Of a stretch of DNA of 64,000 nucleotides, positions 44,037 through 54,982 are shown one piece after another; positions within the stretch are counted from its first letter, which is position 1, and each line of letters starts with the position of its first letter. The DNA comes from Sorex araneus (taxonomy: Eukaryota > Chordata > Mammalia > Eulipotyphla > Soricidae). The DNA is taken from assembly GCF_027595985.1 (NCBI RefSeq), contig NC_073312.1:12219995-12283994 (forward strand). The letters are read 5' to 3'. The notes beneath the pieces were generated by a model, which ran no database searches, was not told the origin of the DNA, and saw nothing but the letters and a program-made list of their open reading frames with translations. The translations under genes and the position numbers were made by a program.

Positions 44037-44411
44037 CTCTTGGTGCATTTCTTCTTTTTTTTTAAATTTATTTTATTGAATCACCAAGTGGAAAGTTACA
44101 AAGTTCTCAGGCTTATATCTCAGTTACACAATGATCAAACACCCATCCCTTCACCAGTGCCCCTATTCTACCACCAATAAAAACAAAAACAAAACAGAAA
44201 CAAAAGCAAAAACAAACAAAAAAAAAACAGTATACATCCCACCCCTCACCCCCCAACCCCCCCCCACCCCGTGCGTGAGTGATAATTTCACTTCCTTTTC
44301 TCTTTACCTTGATTACATTCCAGATTTCAACACACAACTCACTATTGTTGTTAGAGTTTCAAAACAGACTCACTATTTTTGTTGGAATTTATCCCTCTTG
44401 GTGCATTTCTT
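44037..44411 (-). mobile_element. L1 3' end, reverse, with 17-bp target duplication
   Basis: The 341-bp insert (44054-44394) begins on the plus strand with a T-run and AAATTTATTTTATTGAATCA, then the reverse L1 3' UTR (CATCCCTTCACCAGTGCCCC). It is bounded by perfect CTCTTGGTGCATTTCTT copies at 44037-44053 and 44395-44411. It is a 5'-truncated L1. Confidence 0.88.
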
Positions 44412-44629
44412 TTTAAAGTTTGTGTGTGTGTGGGGTGGGGGATGGTGGGTTGGGGCCCCACTCAGTAATGCTCAGAGGTTACTTCTGGCTCTGCACTCAG
44501 GAATCACTCCAATACTCCTGGCAGTGCTTGGGGACTTACGTGGTGTCAGGGAGCAAACCCAGATTCTCTGCATGCAAAGCAGAGACCTTACCTCCTGAAC
44601 GATCTGTCTGACCTTCTTGATGCATTTCT
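44412..44629 (-). mobile_element. SINE-A at the same target site
   Basis: Reverse SINE-A (GGGGCCCCACTCAGTAATGC ... CCTGAACGATCTGTCTGACC) whose right flank (44615-44629) is a third copy of the target sequence with one mismatch (TCTTGATGCATTTCT). Confidence 0.85.
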
Positions 44630-45140
44630 ATCTCAGCAATTTGCAACATTCATTCTCCTGTCTTACATGTATTAATTCACCCGACATACCCACTTCTCCC
44701 TCAGAAATAAAGTGAGCTTCTACTTGTAGAGTTTCTGAAGAAAACGAAAATAATGTTCCTCTAGAGTTAAGATCAGAAACAAACTCAGTCTTGCTGGGTC
44801 TTAGTCTTAAACTCTAAGAACTTTTGAAAGTTTAGATCATGTCTGAAAATTGACAGCAATGCCAACATCAAAGACCGACTGACTTATTTTAGCTTATCTT
44901 GCCCAAAGGTTAGCTCCTGCCTGGAAGGGAGGAAAAATGTGTCCCTTAATCCTCTGAGGACCCCTGGCTGGATCTGAAAATCAAAATGACAAAGACCAAT
45001 TCATTGAAGAAAAACGTACATGTTTGAATGAACTTTTGTGTGGAGATGGGAATGTTCCAGGAAAAGAACCCTTAGCCCTGAAGTAATGAAAGCAGGAATG
45101 TTTACATCTTTGAGATCAAGAAACAATGAAGTTTTTTTGT
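44630..45140. other. Intergenic unique stretch
   Basis: Nothing recognised. Confidence 0.4.
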
Positions 45141-45142
45141 TT

Positions 45143-45306
45143 GAGTTTGGGCCACATCTGGCTGTCCTCAGGAACCATTACTCCTGGCTCTGCATTCGGG
45201 AATCATTCCGGGTGCTTCTCAGGGGACCATATGGGATGCCAGGGATCAAACCCAGGTTGGCCACACACAAGGTAAGCACCCTACTGTGGTACTATCTCTC
45301 TGATCC
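45143..45306 (-). mobile_element. SINE-A, moderately diverged
   Basis: GGGCCACATCTGGCTGTCCT, AGGGATCAAACCCAGGTTGG, TGGTACTATCTCTCTGATCC. Possible target duplication CAAGAA(A/G)CAAT on both sides. Confidence 0.87.
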
Positions 45307-45451
45307 CCAAGAAGCAATACATTTGTAACAAATTCACAGGATAGGAGGATTTGGGCTGGAGGGAGTAAATGATCAAGAAGTTAATTAGGAAGACAGAGGC
45401 TAGTTTAACAAGGCACAGATTTCTCATCTTGGCTGATTCCAATATCTATCA

Positions 45452-45757
45452 TTACTGATCGCAAAGTCTCCCTTCACCCTGGTGCAGAGATGGGTGTCCT
45501 AACAAGGGAGCTTTATCTTCTGCTTCCAGGGAAGTGACAAAGTATGGAGGAATAGCAGAACGACCTTCTTGTTTCTGTAATTCAAATTCCATCTGTATAA
45601 GATCATTAATATAACATGCTTCGGGATAACACGTTCCAAACCCATCACAACCAAGAACCTTATCTTTAGGAATAAATAAGTCTTCTAAAGAGATCATATC
45701 CGCCCCCATCTTTCTCCACAAAGGCATGAATATAATAATATTGACATTGAGAGCTTG
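45452..45757 (-). CDS. Unrecognised open frame, weak exon candidate
   Basis: The minus-strand frame is open from 45757 to the stop at 45452. The first ATG gives 91 residues (45727). It lies outside all repeats I can name and has a varied, protein-like composition (segments L-F-I-P-K-D-K-V-L-G-C-D-G-F-G and E-F-E-L-Q-K-Q-E-G-R). A possible acceptor TAAATAG precedes it, but the tract before that is A-rich and poor. I do not recognise the protein. It could be an alternative 3' exon of the upstream neighbour (FHIP2A is expected on this side), an old pseudogene piece, or chance. Confidence 0.25.
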   Translation of the reverse strand, partial: QALNVNIIIFMPLWRKMGADMISLEDLFIPKDKVLGCDGFGTCYPEACYINDLIQMEFELQKQEGRSAIPPYFVTSLEAEDKAPLLGHPSLHQGEGRLCDQ

Positions 45758-45759
45758 CT

Positions 45760-46835
45760 ATTTATATTACAAAATAAAAATCATATAGTTTGTCAGAAAT
45801 CTGGGGTCTTTAGAGATTCATAAGTTGCCAGTTTGTGTAAATTCATCACATGGCAGTGAAACCCACATAGGAAATGTTAGTCTTGACTCATTTCAGAATC
45901 TCAAATGAGCCAGCTTGTTTTATTAAACATATGCAGCTAATATTTACCTAATTCATGTGTACACATTCTATCTTGTGGTTTGCAGGGTGGAACAGTTAGT
46001 TCTTGCTCCAGCAGTGGGCAATTTGCAGACCTGCCATCGTTCTCTTGAAAGACACTCTCTTTCCTGACCAAGGGCTCTGAAGACACAGCCATCACCTTTC
46101 CTCCTTCTCCCATGCCTAGACTTTGTCAGGGCACCTTGGAACCTGCCAGGAGAGAATTATAATCTGCAGTGGGACTTCGCCTGTTATTCATCTTCCTCCC
46201 ACTTTCTGGCTCTGAAAGAAAAAAATCCCTTGGTCGTGTTTTTCCCTCGGCCTCTGAGACATCCTGTTAGCTGCCTTAGTCACAGCTAAGAGAGAGAGAG
46301 CTGAATTGAGCTCTCACTGCTGCTCTCTGGGGACGGGCTAGCCACAGCACTCAGCTTTTTCCATGAAGGATTCATGCTCCTCACGGCCAGCAGAGAATCA
46401 AGCCTATCAGCTTCAGCTAACAGGCTGCTGGATGCTGATGGCGCTCTTGTGGCCCACACACCGTCGTTCAGAAAATCAGGAAATGATACGTGCAAGGAAA
46501 TCTTCAGCATATCATCTTTTGGGATTGGGAAAGAGTTTTTTTCAAAGATTTCTTAAAGAACACTTTCTGCCCGTGGCAGCATTTCATCTCCAGTTGCAAA
46601 GACCCATTCCTTAAACGCGTGACTTCCTTCAAGTATCATGAATAAGCCCATACTGACTCCTGGGTCCATAAATTGTCCCGCATGCTTTTCCCAAGTATCA
46701 AGTTATAAGTCCATATTCTTTCCATAGAAGATCCCCAAGATACACTGACAGCTTTGTATGATGCCCTAAAATACTCCACCAGGTAGGATAAAGAATCTGC
46801 ATAGTCAATGACACTGTCTAAAAAATATCTTCAGT
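45760..46835. other. Intergenic unique stretch
   Basis: Nothing recognised. Confidence 0.4.
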
Positions 46836-46837
46836 GG

Positions 46838-46976
46838 CAAAAGAGACAATACAGGGGTCAAGGTGCTTGCCTGGTTAGCAGCTGGTACGGTTTGATTCCT
46901 GACACTGCATATGATGCTCTGGGCATCACGGGGTTCATTTCTGAAAGCACCAGTGGCCCAAACCTCCTCCTATATA
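46838..46976 (+). mobile_element. SINE-A, diverged
   Basis: AGAGACAATACAGGGGTCAA GG, TTTGATTCCTGACACTGC, GAAAGCACCAGTGGCCCAAA. The tail position is now occupied by the GGAA array, which may have grown from it. Confidence 0.65.
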
Positions 46977-46979
46977 TAG

Positions 46980-47190
46980 GGGAAGGAAGGAAGGAAGGAA
47001 GGAAGGAAGGAAGGAAGGAAGGAAGGAAGGAAGGAAGGAAGGAAGGAAGGAAGGGGAGGGAAAGAGAGGGAAAGGGAGGGAAGAAGGGAAAGGGAGGGAG
47101 GGAGGCAGGGAGGAAAGGAGGGAAGAAGGGAAGAAAGGAGGGAGGGAGAAAGGAAGGGAGGGAGGGAGGGAGGGAGGAAGGAAAGGTTTA
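46980..47190. repeat. (GGAA)n/(GGGA)n purine array
   Basis: About 19 GGAA units, then mixed GGGA/AAGG units, all purine on the plus strand. Confidence 0.96.
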
Positions 47191-47674
47191 CCACATGTCC
47201 ACACATTCACAAATGTGTTCATTTAATTTTTTTTCACCAATGCATATCAATGAAAACTCAGAAGACACTTTCACCCTGTGAGTTATGGCCACTACTTGTT
47301 TCATTCGACATTCATTAATCCCTTCCTGAATAGTCCAGAGCACTGGGATCTGAGCCCAGGCTAGAGGTACCATAGAACAGCTGGCAGGACCCCAAGCTCA
47401 CTCCCCCACACCCACAGGCCCAGTAATCAGTTGGCGTCATATCAGTGCTCAAAAGAGGTGAGATCTAGACTAGGAATTCCTGAAAAATCATGCTGCTAGC
47501 TTGTTCACATGTTATAATTTGACATGTTTATATTTAAGACAACCTAAACCACTGCTTCCCAAAGTATTTGTGAAGGAGCGGTTGTAGAAAACGCCCAGTT
47601 TGTGTGGATGAATACAATTATAAGCTATAATCAAAAAAATACTAAACAATTTAAAATTTAAAATTCCCCCAATA
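47191..47674. other. Intergenic unique stretch
   Basis: Nothing recognised. Confidence 0.4.
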
Positions 47675-47772
47675 GGATGCCACATGGGTGGAGAGGGTAT
47701 TGGGGATCAAACTCAGAACCTCAGGTATGTGAAGTAGAAACTCTACCACTGATCCACTTCCTCGCCTCCCCC
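47675..47772 (-). repeat. Older tRNA-like SINE
   Basis: TATTGGGGATCAAACTCAGA ACCTC and CTCTACCACTGATCCACTTC in reverse. Confidence 0.55.
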
Positions 47773-47774
47773 CC

Positions 47775-48782
47775 ACATCCTTGTGAGTGGTTGTGTCCTG
47801 GTTGTCATTGTGTCTGTTTTCTGTGGAAGTTTGCTATGCAAGTGCTTAAATTCTTACTCTCCTTTTCTGTATTTCTCCCATCACTGGCTGATACTACAGT
47901 TCATTGATCGACACTGATCTGAGATTAGACTTTAAGTAGCCCCAAGCTAAACCACAGCCATTTGTGCCTTATTAGCTTTCCCACTTTCCCTGTGTGCCTT
48001 CAGGAATTGTAATCAAACAGAGATGCAAACATTCTCAGAGAAACCTTGCGTTAAAAACGTACCACTCCTCTGTTTCTGTACAGTAACTAGCCCCAAACCT
48101 GCCGCTCTCTATTCTTGTCTAGGAACTGAATATTGTGGACTAAACACTGGCTTAGATTCCGCAGAACAACCTCCAAATTCCTCATTGGATCATTGATGAG
48201 CTGTGTTGGTAAGTGACAAGTTAATGAACCACTCAGAGCCCTTTTCCCATCTATAAAATGGGGCGGTCAAACAACTTCCTCTCAAGGAGGTGATGCAGAT
48301 TGAATATAACCATGTGTGAAATGCATCTCGATTGAATTAAGTGTGCAAATAAAAAATGGATGCTCCCTACTGCAGGGACTCCTTTGAAGCAGATTCTTGA
48401 GAAAGGAAAAAACCTGATTTTCTTTGTGTGTGCCTGCGATCTTAGTTCCTATCTCAGCACTGACAGTAGATGCTTAAGGGTGTTAACAGAAAGAAAAGGA
48501 AAGGGGATGTGAAAGAAGTGAGGAAAAAGAAGAAAAATAGAAGAGGAACCAGCAGTATAAATCAAGGTACTTCTGCCTTCAGTGAGCTTCAGGGGAAAGC
48601 GCCTCATTATAACTTGCAGAAATCGAAAAGGATAAGAGGTGAGCTGCCAATGAGGGTTCAAAGTAGGGTCACCAGCTCACATTTGGCAGTGGACACCCAT
48701 GCTGGCTAATCCATGCTGCAGTCATGGAATAATTTATCTACTGAGCCGTGTCCCCACTATGGCACTAGTTATGCAGAGTGAG
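47775..48782. other. Intergenic unique stretch
   Basis: Nothing recognised. A GAAAA-rich patch lies at 48510-48545. Confidence 0.4.
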
Positions 48783-48908
48783 GTCACGACTTTGGACTTT
48801 GGGACCCACCCATTAAACTGCAGAGAAAAAAAAAGAGGACCAAACGTCACGACTTTGGACTTTGGGACCCACCCATTAAACTGCAGAGAAAAAAAAAGAG
48901 GACCAAAC
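48783..48908. repeat. Perfect 63-bp tandem duplication
   Basis: Two identical 63-bp units, 48783-48845 and 48846-48908, starting GTCACGACTTTGGACTTTGG and ending AGAGGACCAAAC. Both contain a nine-A run. No mismatch was found, and two more bases match after the second copy. Confidence 0.97.
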
Positions 48909-49858
48909 GTGATACCATCTTGAAAACTAGACACTGTCCAGGGCTTCAAAAAGAGATATACTTAGCAGTTGCACAGAGCTATTTCTTTTCATGAGCGGAT
49001 TATAAGAAAGCATGTCAGTGGCCTCTAATGTGTGACCAAAGTTGGGGATCATTATTCAGAGGGTCACTCTAGCGAAGCAGAGCTTGCTTTGCAGACAGAA
49101 GTGGCCAGGAGGACTGCATGAGGTTATTTATAACCTGCCACAGGGCAGGAGTGCTGGTGGAGACGGCAGGGTACCATTATTTCTTTTGCAGAGCAGATCG
49201 GTCATTTTGGTGTATGTTCTTGCTTGCACTGTGGTCTTTCCAAAAACGCTGTTAATTGATCAGAGCTGTGATAGGCAAGATATTGGTCTTCGACCTCATG
49301 CAATTACATTAATAAAACCTGTATGGGGTAGTTGTGAGCCAATGATTCATTTTAAGACTTTGATCTTTTCTTCGCTATTCTTTTTTTGTAGGGAAAAATT
49401 GCCATTGGAGAAATGACATTTCATTCATTCAAGTAACCACATTTTACCATGATCAATAATCCATAGAAATATATAAAATTATGCTAATTTTCTTTCATGA
49501 GCCAAAACAATAACTACAACATTTATTATTATTGTTTTGGTAACTGGGACTTCCAGCAAGCTGGTCTCCTTTTTCTAAGGTTAATATAAAATATTCACCT
49601 ATCAGCGATAAGGCAATGCACTACACAATGAGAATACTTGGTATGGTAATTACATCTCCAGATAGAATTGATAATGGCGGGGTTTTTTTTTCTGTAATAA
49701 TTCTCCTTTTTTTCTAGGGATGAGGAAAGAAAAATATGCAGGCTCCCCAGGTGCAAAGAAATGAGTCTCAACTCCTAGAATGTCTCTTTTTTTCCTCACT
49801 TTGACCTCAGGAAGGAAGTTCTTTCATGCTGATTTTGTTTTTCAGAATTAATTCTTTT
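48909..49858. other. Intergenic repeat-poor tract, possible conserved noncoding DNA
   Basis: 49030-49480 and 49560-49720 contain no recognised repeat and several homeodomain-type ATTA/TTAATTGATC motifs (e.g. GTTAATTGATCAGAGC near 49250). No coding frame is supported. The reading as conserved DNA is only an impression. Confidence 0.35.
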
Positions 49859-49859
49859 A

Positions 49860-49955
49860 GAGGCTGGGATTATGGCTTAGCCATAAGGCTTGTTCTTCTT
49901 ATGCATAAGGTCCTGATTCAGTTCCCAGCACCACAAAGCAAAAAAGTCTTCCATT
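49860..49955 (+). repeat. Older tRNA-like SINE
   Basis: GAGGCTGGGATTATGGCTTA GCC, TTCAGTTCCCAGCACCAC, short A-rich end. Confidence 0.6.
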
Positions 49956-50655
49956 GAATAAGCCTTTCCAAAATTGGTCTAAGAAGATGTTTAGTCCTAG
50001 AGGTTGACAAATGAAAAATATTTAATAAAGGCCTTTCCTTCTCTGATACATTAGATGCGTGTCGGTATCAGGATTCACTGTGTATAATTAGTAATGTAAA
50101 ATGTACTGTCTCATCTGGAATATCTTCATTGTTCGGTCCGTGATGATAAGAGAGCAGGCAGAGTCTGACATCAGAAGAATCAGACGACCCAGGGGAAAAT
50201 GAATGAAATACATTTTACGGTCCTTTGATTTCCTCCAAACTCAGTGGGGCTTTGGTTCCTGGTTTAAATTTCTAAGATTTATTATCATTCTCCATGTAAT
50301 AAAAATATGCTCATTTTTCAAACAGCAACACTCTAATTAAGAGTAGAGGGAGAAATGACAGAAATACACTGGAATGCAGAGCTTCAAAAAATTACTCACA
50401 CAAACAAAGGGTTCTTCAGGGCCGATGATGGAGCTTCTTTTGTTCTGGCAAGATATGAGAGAGAAAAATGTTTCCTATAGCTATCTTCTTCCGTCAGTGA
50501 TAAACAAAAGATGGAGATTAGAACCAATCTTGACATGTGCACACATCATTTCTAAGAGGGAGTCATTTATGAGAACTGTGGACAGAGTTGGGCTCTGCAT
50601 TGAAACCATCGTGCGCCCCGAGTCCTGTGTTGAACACCATCTCCCAGGTCCACTG
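49956..50655. other. Intergenic unique stretch
   Basis: Nothing recognised. Confidence 0.4.
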
Positions 50656-50659
50656 GGGT

Positions 50660-50820
50660 TTTTTGTGGGGTGGGGGTGGGGGGTCATTTGGGAGTCATAT
50701 CCAGCAGTACTCAGAGGGGCTATTCTCCACTCAGGGTCTGGGAGGTCACTTTGAGAGATGCTTGGGGACCGTGTGATGTCAGGGACCTGGTGTGCAAAGC
50801 ATTAAGTCATTGGCTTGGCT
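50660..50820 (-). mobile_element. SINE-A-like, diverged
   Basis: TCATATCCAGCAGTACTCAG, GATGCTTGGGGACCGTGTGA. The head region is eroded. Confidence 0.6.
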
Positions 50821-50837
50821 TCCATCTCCCAGCTTTT

Positions 50838-51008
50838 TTTTTTTGGTTTTTTGGGTCACACCCGGTGATGCACAAGGGTCACTCCTGGCTCTGCACTCAG
50901 GAATTATCTGTGGCGGTGCTCAGGGGACCATATGGGATTCAGGGAATCGAACCCGGGTCAGCTGCGTGCAAGGCAAACGCCCTACCCGCTGTGCTATCGC
51001 TCCAGCAC
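50838..51008 (-). mobile_element. SINE-A, near-consensus, with 16-bp target duplication
   Basis: Bounded by CCATCTCCCAGCTTTT at 50822-50837 and 51009-51024. Complete reverse copy with intact B box (GAATCGAACCCGGG). Confidence 0.95.
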
Positions 51009-51039
51009 CCATCTCCCAGCTTTTAAAAGTCTGATCTGG

Positions 51040-51210
51040 GGGCTGGATCGATAATATATCGGGTAGGGTGTATACCTTCCATGCAGCCGACCCAGGTTCG
51101 ATTCCCAGCATCCCATATGGTCCCCTGAGCACCGCCAGGGGTAATTCCTGAGTGCAGAGCCAGGAGTAACCCCTGTGCATCGCAGGGTGTGACCTCCCTG
51201 CAAAAAAAAT
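51040..51210 (+). mobile_element. SINE-A, near-consensus, with target duplication
   Basis: Bounded by TCTGATCTGG at 51030-51039 and 51211-51220. The body is near-consensus and the head carries several changes (GATCGATAATATATCGGG). It lies head to head with the preceding copy, with about 31 bp between them. Confidence 0.95.
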
Positions 51211-51424
51211 TCTGATCTGGACACAGCCAGATCACACCCTCTGACTGTGCCTCCGCGGGCCCTTTCCTGCCCTTTGGGTTTGATTTAAGCCTTCAAAGCT
51301 GAGACTCTTCGAGTTGAATGATCTTGTCCATCAGGACAGCCCATTCTCTCCAATAGATTCTGCTCCTGAGACCTGGTTACTCTGCTTCATTGCCCCCGTA
51401 AGAGGAACTACTGCAAATGAGGTC

Positions 51425-51560
51425 TGGAAAGAGACTACCCCGGTTAAGGCATTTGTGTTGCATGCAGCCGACCTTAGTTTAACCCCTAACACTACATATG
51501 GTCCCCTGAGCACCATAGCGTACAGCTTTGGTTCCCCCATTCCCCAAAAGGAAATACCAT
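51425..51560 (+). mobile_element. SINE-A, 3' truncated
   Basis: GGCATTTGTGTTGCATGCAG, CACTACATATGGTCCCCTGA GCACC, then a break instead of the CAGAGCCAGGAG part. Confidence 0.75.
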
Positions 51561-52348
51561 AAAGTTGGGTGCCTTTTCATGCCTTTTATTCTCTAACCAT
51601 CTGTGCAAGCAAGACCTGGAGAGGGGGTGAAGTTGTGAGCTTCGGAGTCCGTTTGATGGGTGACTGCCCCACGAGGTGGCCCCTGACCTGCAGGTCCCCT
51701 CATTGTCCTCTCAGCTTTGATGTGCTTCTCATTTATCTGGAAGTGCAGGTGAGTGGTCCAGCTATCAGTGCGAGTTCTCTGCCCAGCGCTGCTGAAGTCC
51801 AGCCTCGCAGGATTTGCTTCTGTCTCACACTATGTGAATCTCAATTGCTGAAAACAGAATTTTAATTTTTAAAAGTCCACGTATATCTGTGATTAAGCAT
51901 TACCCACCTTCCATGGGCTCTGCATTTTAATATGTTCAAAACCTGCAACAAACGCCACTTCAGATCCCACTGAAGAATTTTAAGCAGCTTTGGAAGAGAA
52001 CTACAGAAAGCAGAGAATTCCCAGGATATAAAGGGCAGAAAGCTTTGTCTCCAAATATCTTGCCTGTAACAATGATTTTTTTTGACAACCTATGTTTATA
52101 ATTTTTTTCTTCTGATTAAAAGTGACCTAATCTTTATGGAGAACATGGAATATGAGAAATAAAATGAAAATTATGTCTGCAAGATAAAACTGTACAGGGT
52201 CTGGCTTCATTCATTCTATTCTTTGTAACTATGTGTAATTTTCATTTTTGTTGTTTTATAAAATTGGCCTTGTCCTTTTTACTTTCTTTTCTATCAGTAA
52301 ACATCTATTTTGCTGTATGAATGTCTGTTCTGTACCTCCTCCTAACAA

Positions 52349-52349
<1 letters not shown>
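51561..52349. other. Intergenic unique stretch
   Basis: Nothing recognised. Confidence 0.4.
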
Positions 52350-52408
<59 letters not shown>

Positions 52409-52410
52409 CC
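52350..52410. repeat. (CT)n/(CA)n microsatellite
   Basis: Short CT run, then about 24 CA units with a TACA interruption. Confidence 0.93.
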
Positions 52411-52679
52411 CATAATACCTAACATGGTGTTATGGTGTTTCTGGTGTCCAGTATTATTTTCTCAACCAATATGTGCAGACTGAACACAGTTGGGGACCCA
52501 GTTTTGAACTCCTTCTGCTGACACAGAAAGCAGAGTAACAATGTAATACTATCTACTCCTTCTCTTTCAATCGGCTTTCAAAGATGTTTTTAGGACAACT
52601 GTGTAAAAAATATGCAATGGAAAGACTAAATATCATTAGAGTAGCATTTTCCAGATAACTGAGTGTCAATTTTGTAATT

Positions 52680-52850
52680 TGGAAAAACAGGCGATAGGGT
52701 TGGGTGCTTGCCCTACATGCAGCTGGCGTGGGTGTGATTCCCTGTGCTCCAAATGGTCTCCTGAGCCCACCAGAAGTGATTCCTGTGCAGAGGCGGGAGT
52801 AAGCCACGAGCACAGCAAGGTGTGTCCCTCCCCCAGCAAAATGAGTAAGA
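52680..52850 (+). mobile_element. SINE-A, diverged
   Basis: GGGTGCTTGCCCTACATGCA, CAAATGGTCTCCTGAGCCCA, GAGGCGGGAGTAAGCCACGA, then a GA-rich tail. Confidence 0.75.
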
Positions 52851-52889
52851 GGAGGAGAAGAGGAAGAAGATGAAGAAGACAAAGAACTT

Positions 52890-53070
52890 GTCTTGTTTAT
52901 TTGTCTTGTGGGCACACAGGTAACCCCAATGTTCAGGGGTTTCTTCTGACTCTGCACTCAGGAATCACTTCTGAAGGTGCTCAGTGGACCATTTGGGATG
53001 CCTGGGATCAAACCTGGGAGGGCTTCATGTTAGGCAAACACCTACCCACTACACTATTGCTCATGCCCTG
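52890..53070 (-). mobile_element. SINE-A, moderately diverged
   Basis: AACCCCAATGTTCAGGGGTT, CCTGGGATCAAACCTGGGAG, CTACACTATTGCTCATGCCC. Confidence 0.85.
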
Positions 53071-53555
53071 AAATTTCAAAATTTTTCCCCCAAAGCTTCA
53101 GTTTTGGGAATACAATAACTGCAACCATTAGAATTGGGTTTGGTGGAATAGATCTATAACCCCAAATATGAGTAGATTAAGCAAGATAGACTGAAGGGAC
53201 TATAATGGTTGCGTGGCCAGTTAGTGGTTGGTAAGGCCTCAGCCTTTCTGTCCCACACACCCCTGTGTGTGTGACCACCTTCCATAAAGTCCACTCAGCG
53301 CAGATATGGCTGCCAGAGTCCCACCGCACACATCTGTATTCCAGGTAGGAAAGAGAGATGAGAAAGGAGAGAGCATCAGAGCTGAGTCAGGCTCTCCCAG
53401 GAGCAATGCCAACAGACATGCCCATCAGGTTTTATATTCCTTCTCTTGGGCAGCTGTAAGATGTGATCAGCTGCTCCTAAGAATTTAACCAGGGTTCTGT
53501 TTATACAGAGAAAATGGACCGCAATTGTCATATAAACAATATTCTCTTCTAAAAT
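53071..53555. other. Intergenic unique stretch
   Basis: Nothing recognised. Confidence 0.4.
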
Positions 53556-53559
53556 CTCT

Positions 53560-53720
53560 GTTTGGAGGGGAGGAAAAGGGGGTCCAGGTCTGGTGGTGGT
53601 CAGGGATCACTCCTGGCTCTCACGCAAGGGACCAAATGTGGTTTCTGGGGGACTGAGCCAGGGTAGGCTCCATGCAAAGTAAGTGCCTGATCTCCGGTAC
53701 CGTCTCTCTGGCCCACCCAG
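53560..53720 (-). mobile_element. SINE-A, shortened
   Basis: GTGGTGGTCAGGGATCACTC CTGGCTCT, GACTGAGCCAGGGTAGGCTC, GTACCGTCTCTCTGGCCCA. Confidence 0.8.
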
Positions 53721-54445
53721 AGTCTCTTATGTCACTTAACAGTTAAGATGCTTTTGGCTGCTGCCAGATGCTTGGCTTGCTTCCAGGAGTCTGCCCTTCT
53801 GGATTGCTTCATATCTGAGATGCAGAAGCAGCACCTTGGGGCCTTTGTTTTGTGAGTCCTACTGGATATTATCACTTCATTTATTAAAAAATTGAATTAA
53901 ATTAAAGAAATAAAGATGCTTTTAGCTGGTGGAGCCAAAAAATGTTAAAGCTCTAGCTTTGTATTATGAGAATCTGAGTTTGACCCCAACCTTTTAAAAA
54001 CAAACAGAATCGTTAAGATACTTTTGGGTGCAAATAACAAAATACTTAATAACAAGTTGGTAAACTGTTTTTGATTTTACAAATTAAATTAGGCTGGTTC
54101 AGGGTTGATTTGGAAGTTCAAGAATGTTGTGAAGACACAGACACCTTCCATCTTCCTGTTCCTCTAGACACCAACATTATCTTGCTTCATGGTCCAAGGA
54201 TACCTACATAGTGCCTTCATACTACATCATACAAACATTGGAAGGGGCAAGTGCTTACATATGTTCCTTCTTCTTTCTGAGGTTCTTCCAGCTGACTTAT
54301 TACTCTCATCTGTTCTTGCTTACGTCATTCACTAACAGAGTAAAGGAATTGCAGCATTTGGTTGAGAGAAACTCATTGGTGATTTTTTTCCCCTGGTGCT
54401 GAGTGAGAAGAAGATAAATAACAAGTCAAAAGAGGGCTCTGCTCC
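53721..54445. other. Intergenic unique stretch
   Basis: Nothing secure. A weak SINE-like TTGACCCCAACC piece lies near 53980. Confidence 0.4.
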
Positions 54446-54449
54446 AGGG

Positions 54450-54582
54450 AGATGTTCAAAGGGCTGAAGTGTCTGCTTTCATGCGGAGGCCCCGGTTCCA
54501 TCCCTGACCTCACATGGTCTGCCCACTCCCCAGTACCACTGGGAGTGACTCTCAAGTACCACCAGATGTGATCCTAAAACAA
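54450..54582 (+). mobile_element. SINE-A, shortened
   Basis: AAAGGGCTGAAGTGTCTGCT, GGTTCCATCCCTGACCTCAC, CCAGATGTGATCCTAAAACA. Confidence 0.7.
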
Positions 54583-54726
54583 ACAATGTGGTTCCGGAGG
54601 AGGAGACAATGTTTCTCAGAGAGATAATTCAGTGTTTACCACCCTCTTTATTTCACAAAGAGATATTCAACTTTTCTCTCAAATGGTACATTTTTAAAAA
54701 ACTTTTTTATTGAATCACTGTGAGAT

Positions 54727-54982
54727 GGGCTGGAGTGATAGCACAGCGGTTGGGCGTTTGCCTTGCACATGGCCGACCCGTGTTTGATTCCTCTGCCCCT
54801 CTCAGAGAGCCCGGCAAGCTACTGAGAGCATGGATCCCGCACCGCAGAGCCTGGCAAGCTACCCGTGCATATTGGATATGCCAAAAACAGTAACAATAAG
54901 TCTCTCAATGAGAGACATTACTGGTGCCCGCTCGAACAAATTGATGAACAATGGGATGACAGTGAGAGTGACAGTGACAGTG
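54727..54982 (+). mobile_element. SINE-B, full length, short form
   Basis: Inserted in the L1 3' end. The 10-bp duplication ACTGTGAGAT is at 54717-54726 and 54983-54992. It carries the GTCTCTCAATGAGAGAC palindrome and ends in (CAGTGA)n. Confidence 0.94.
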
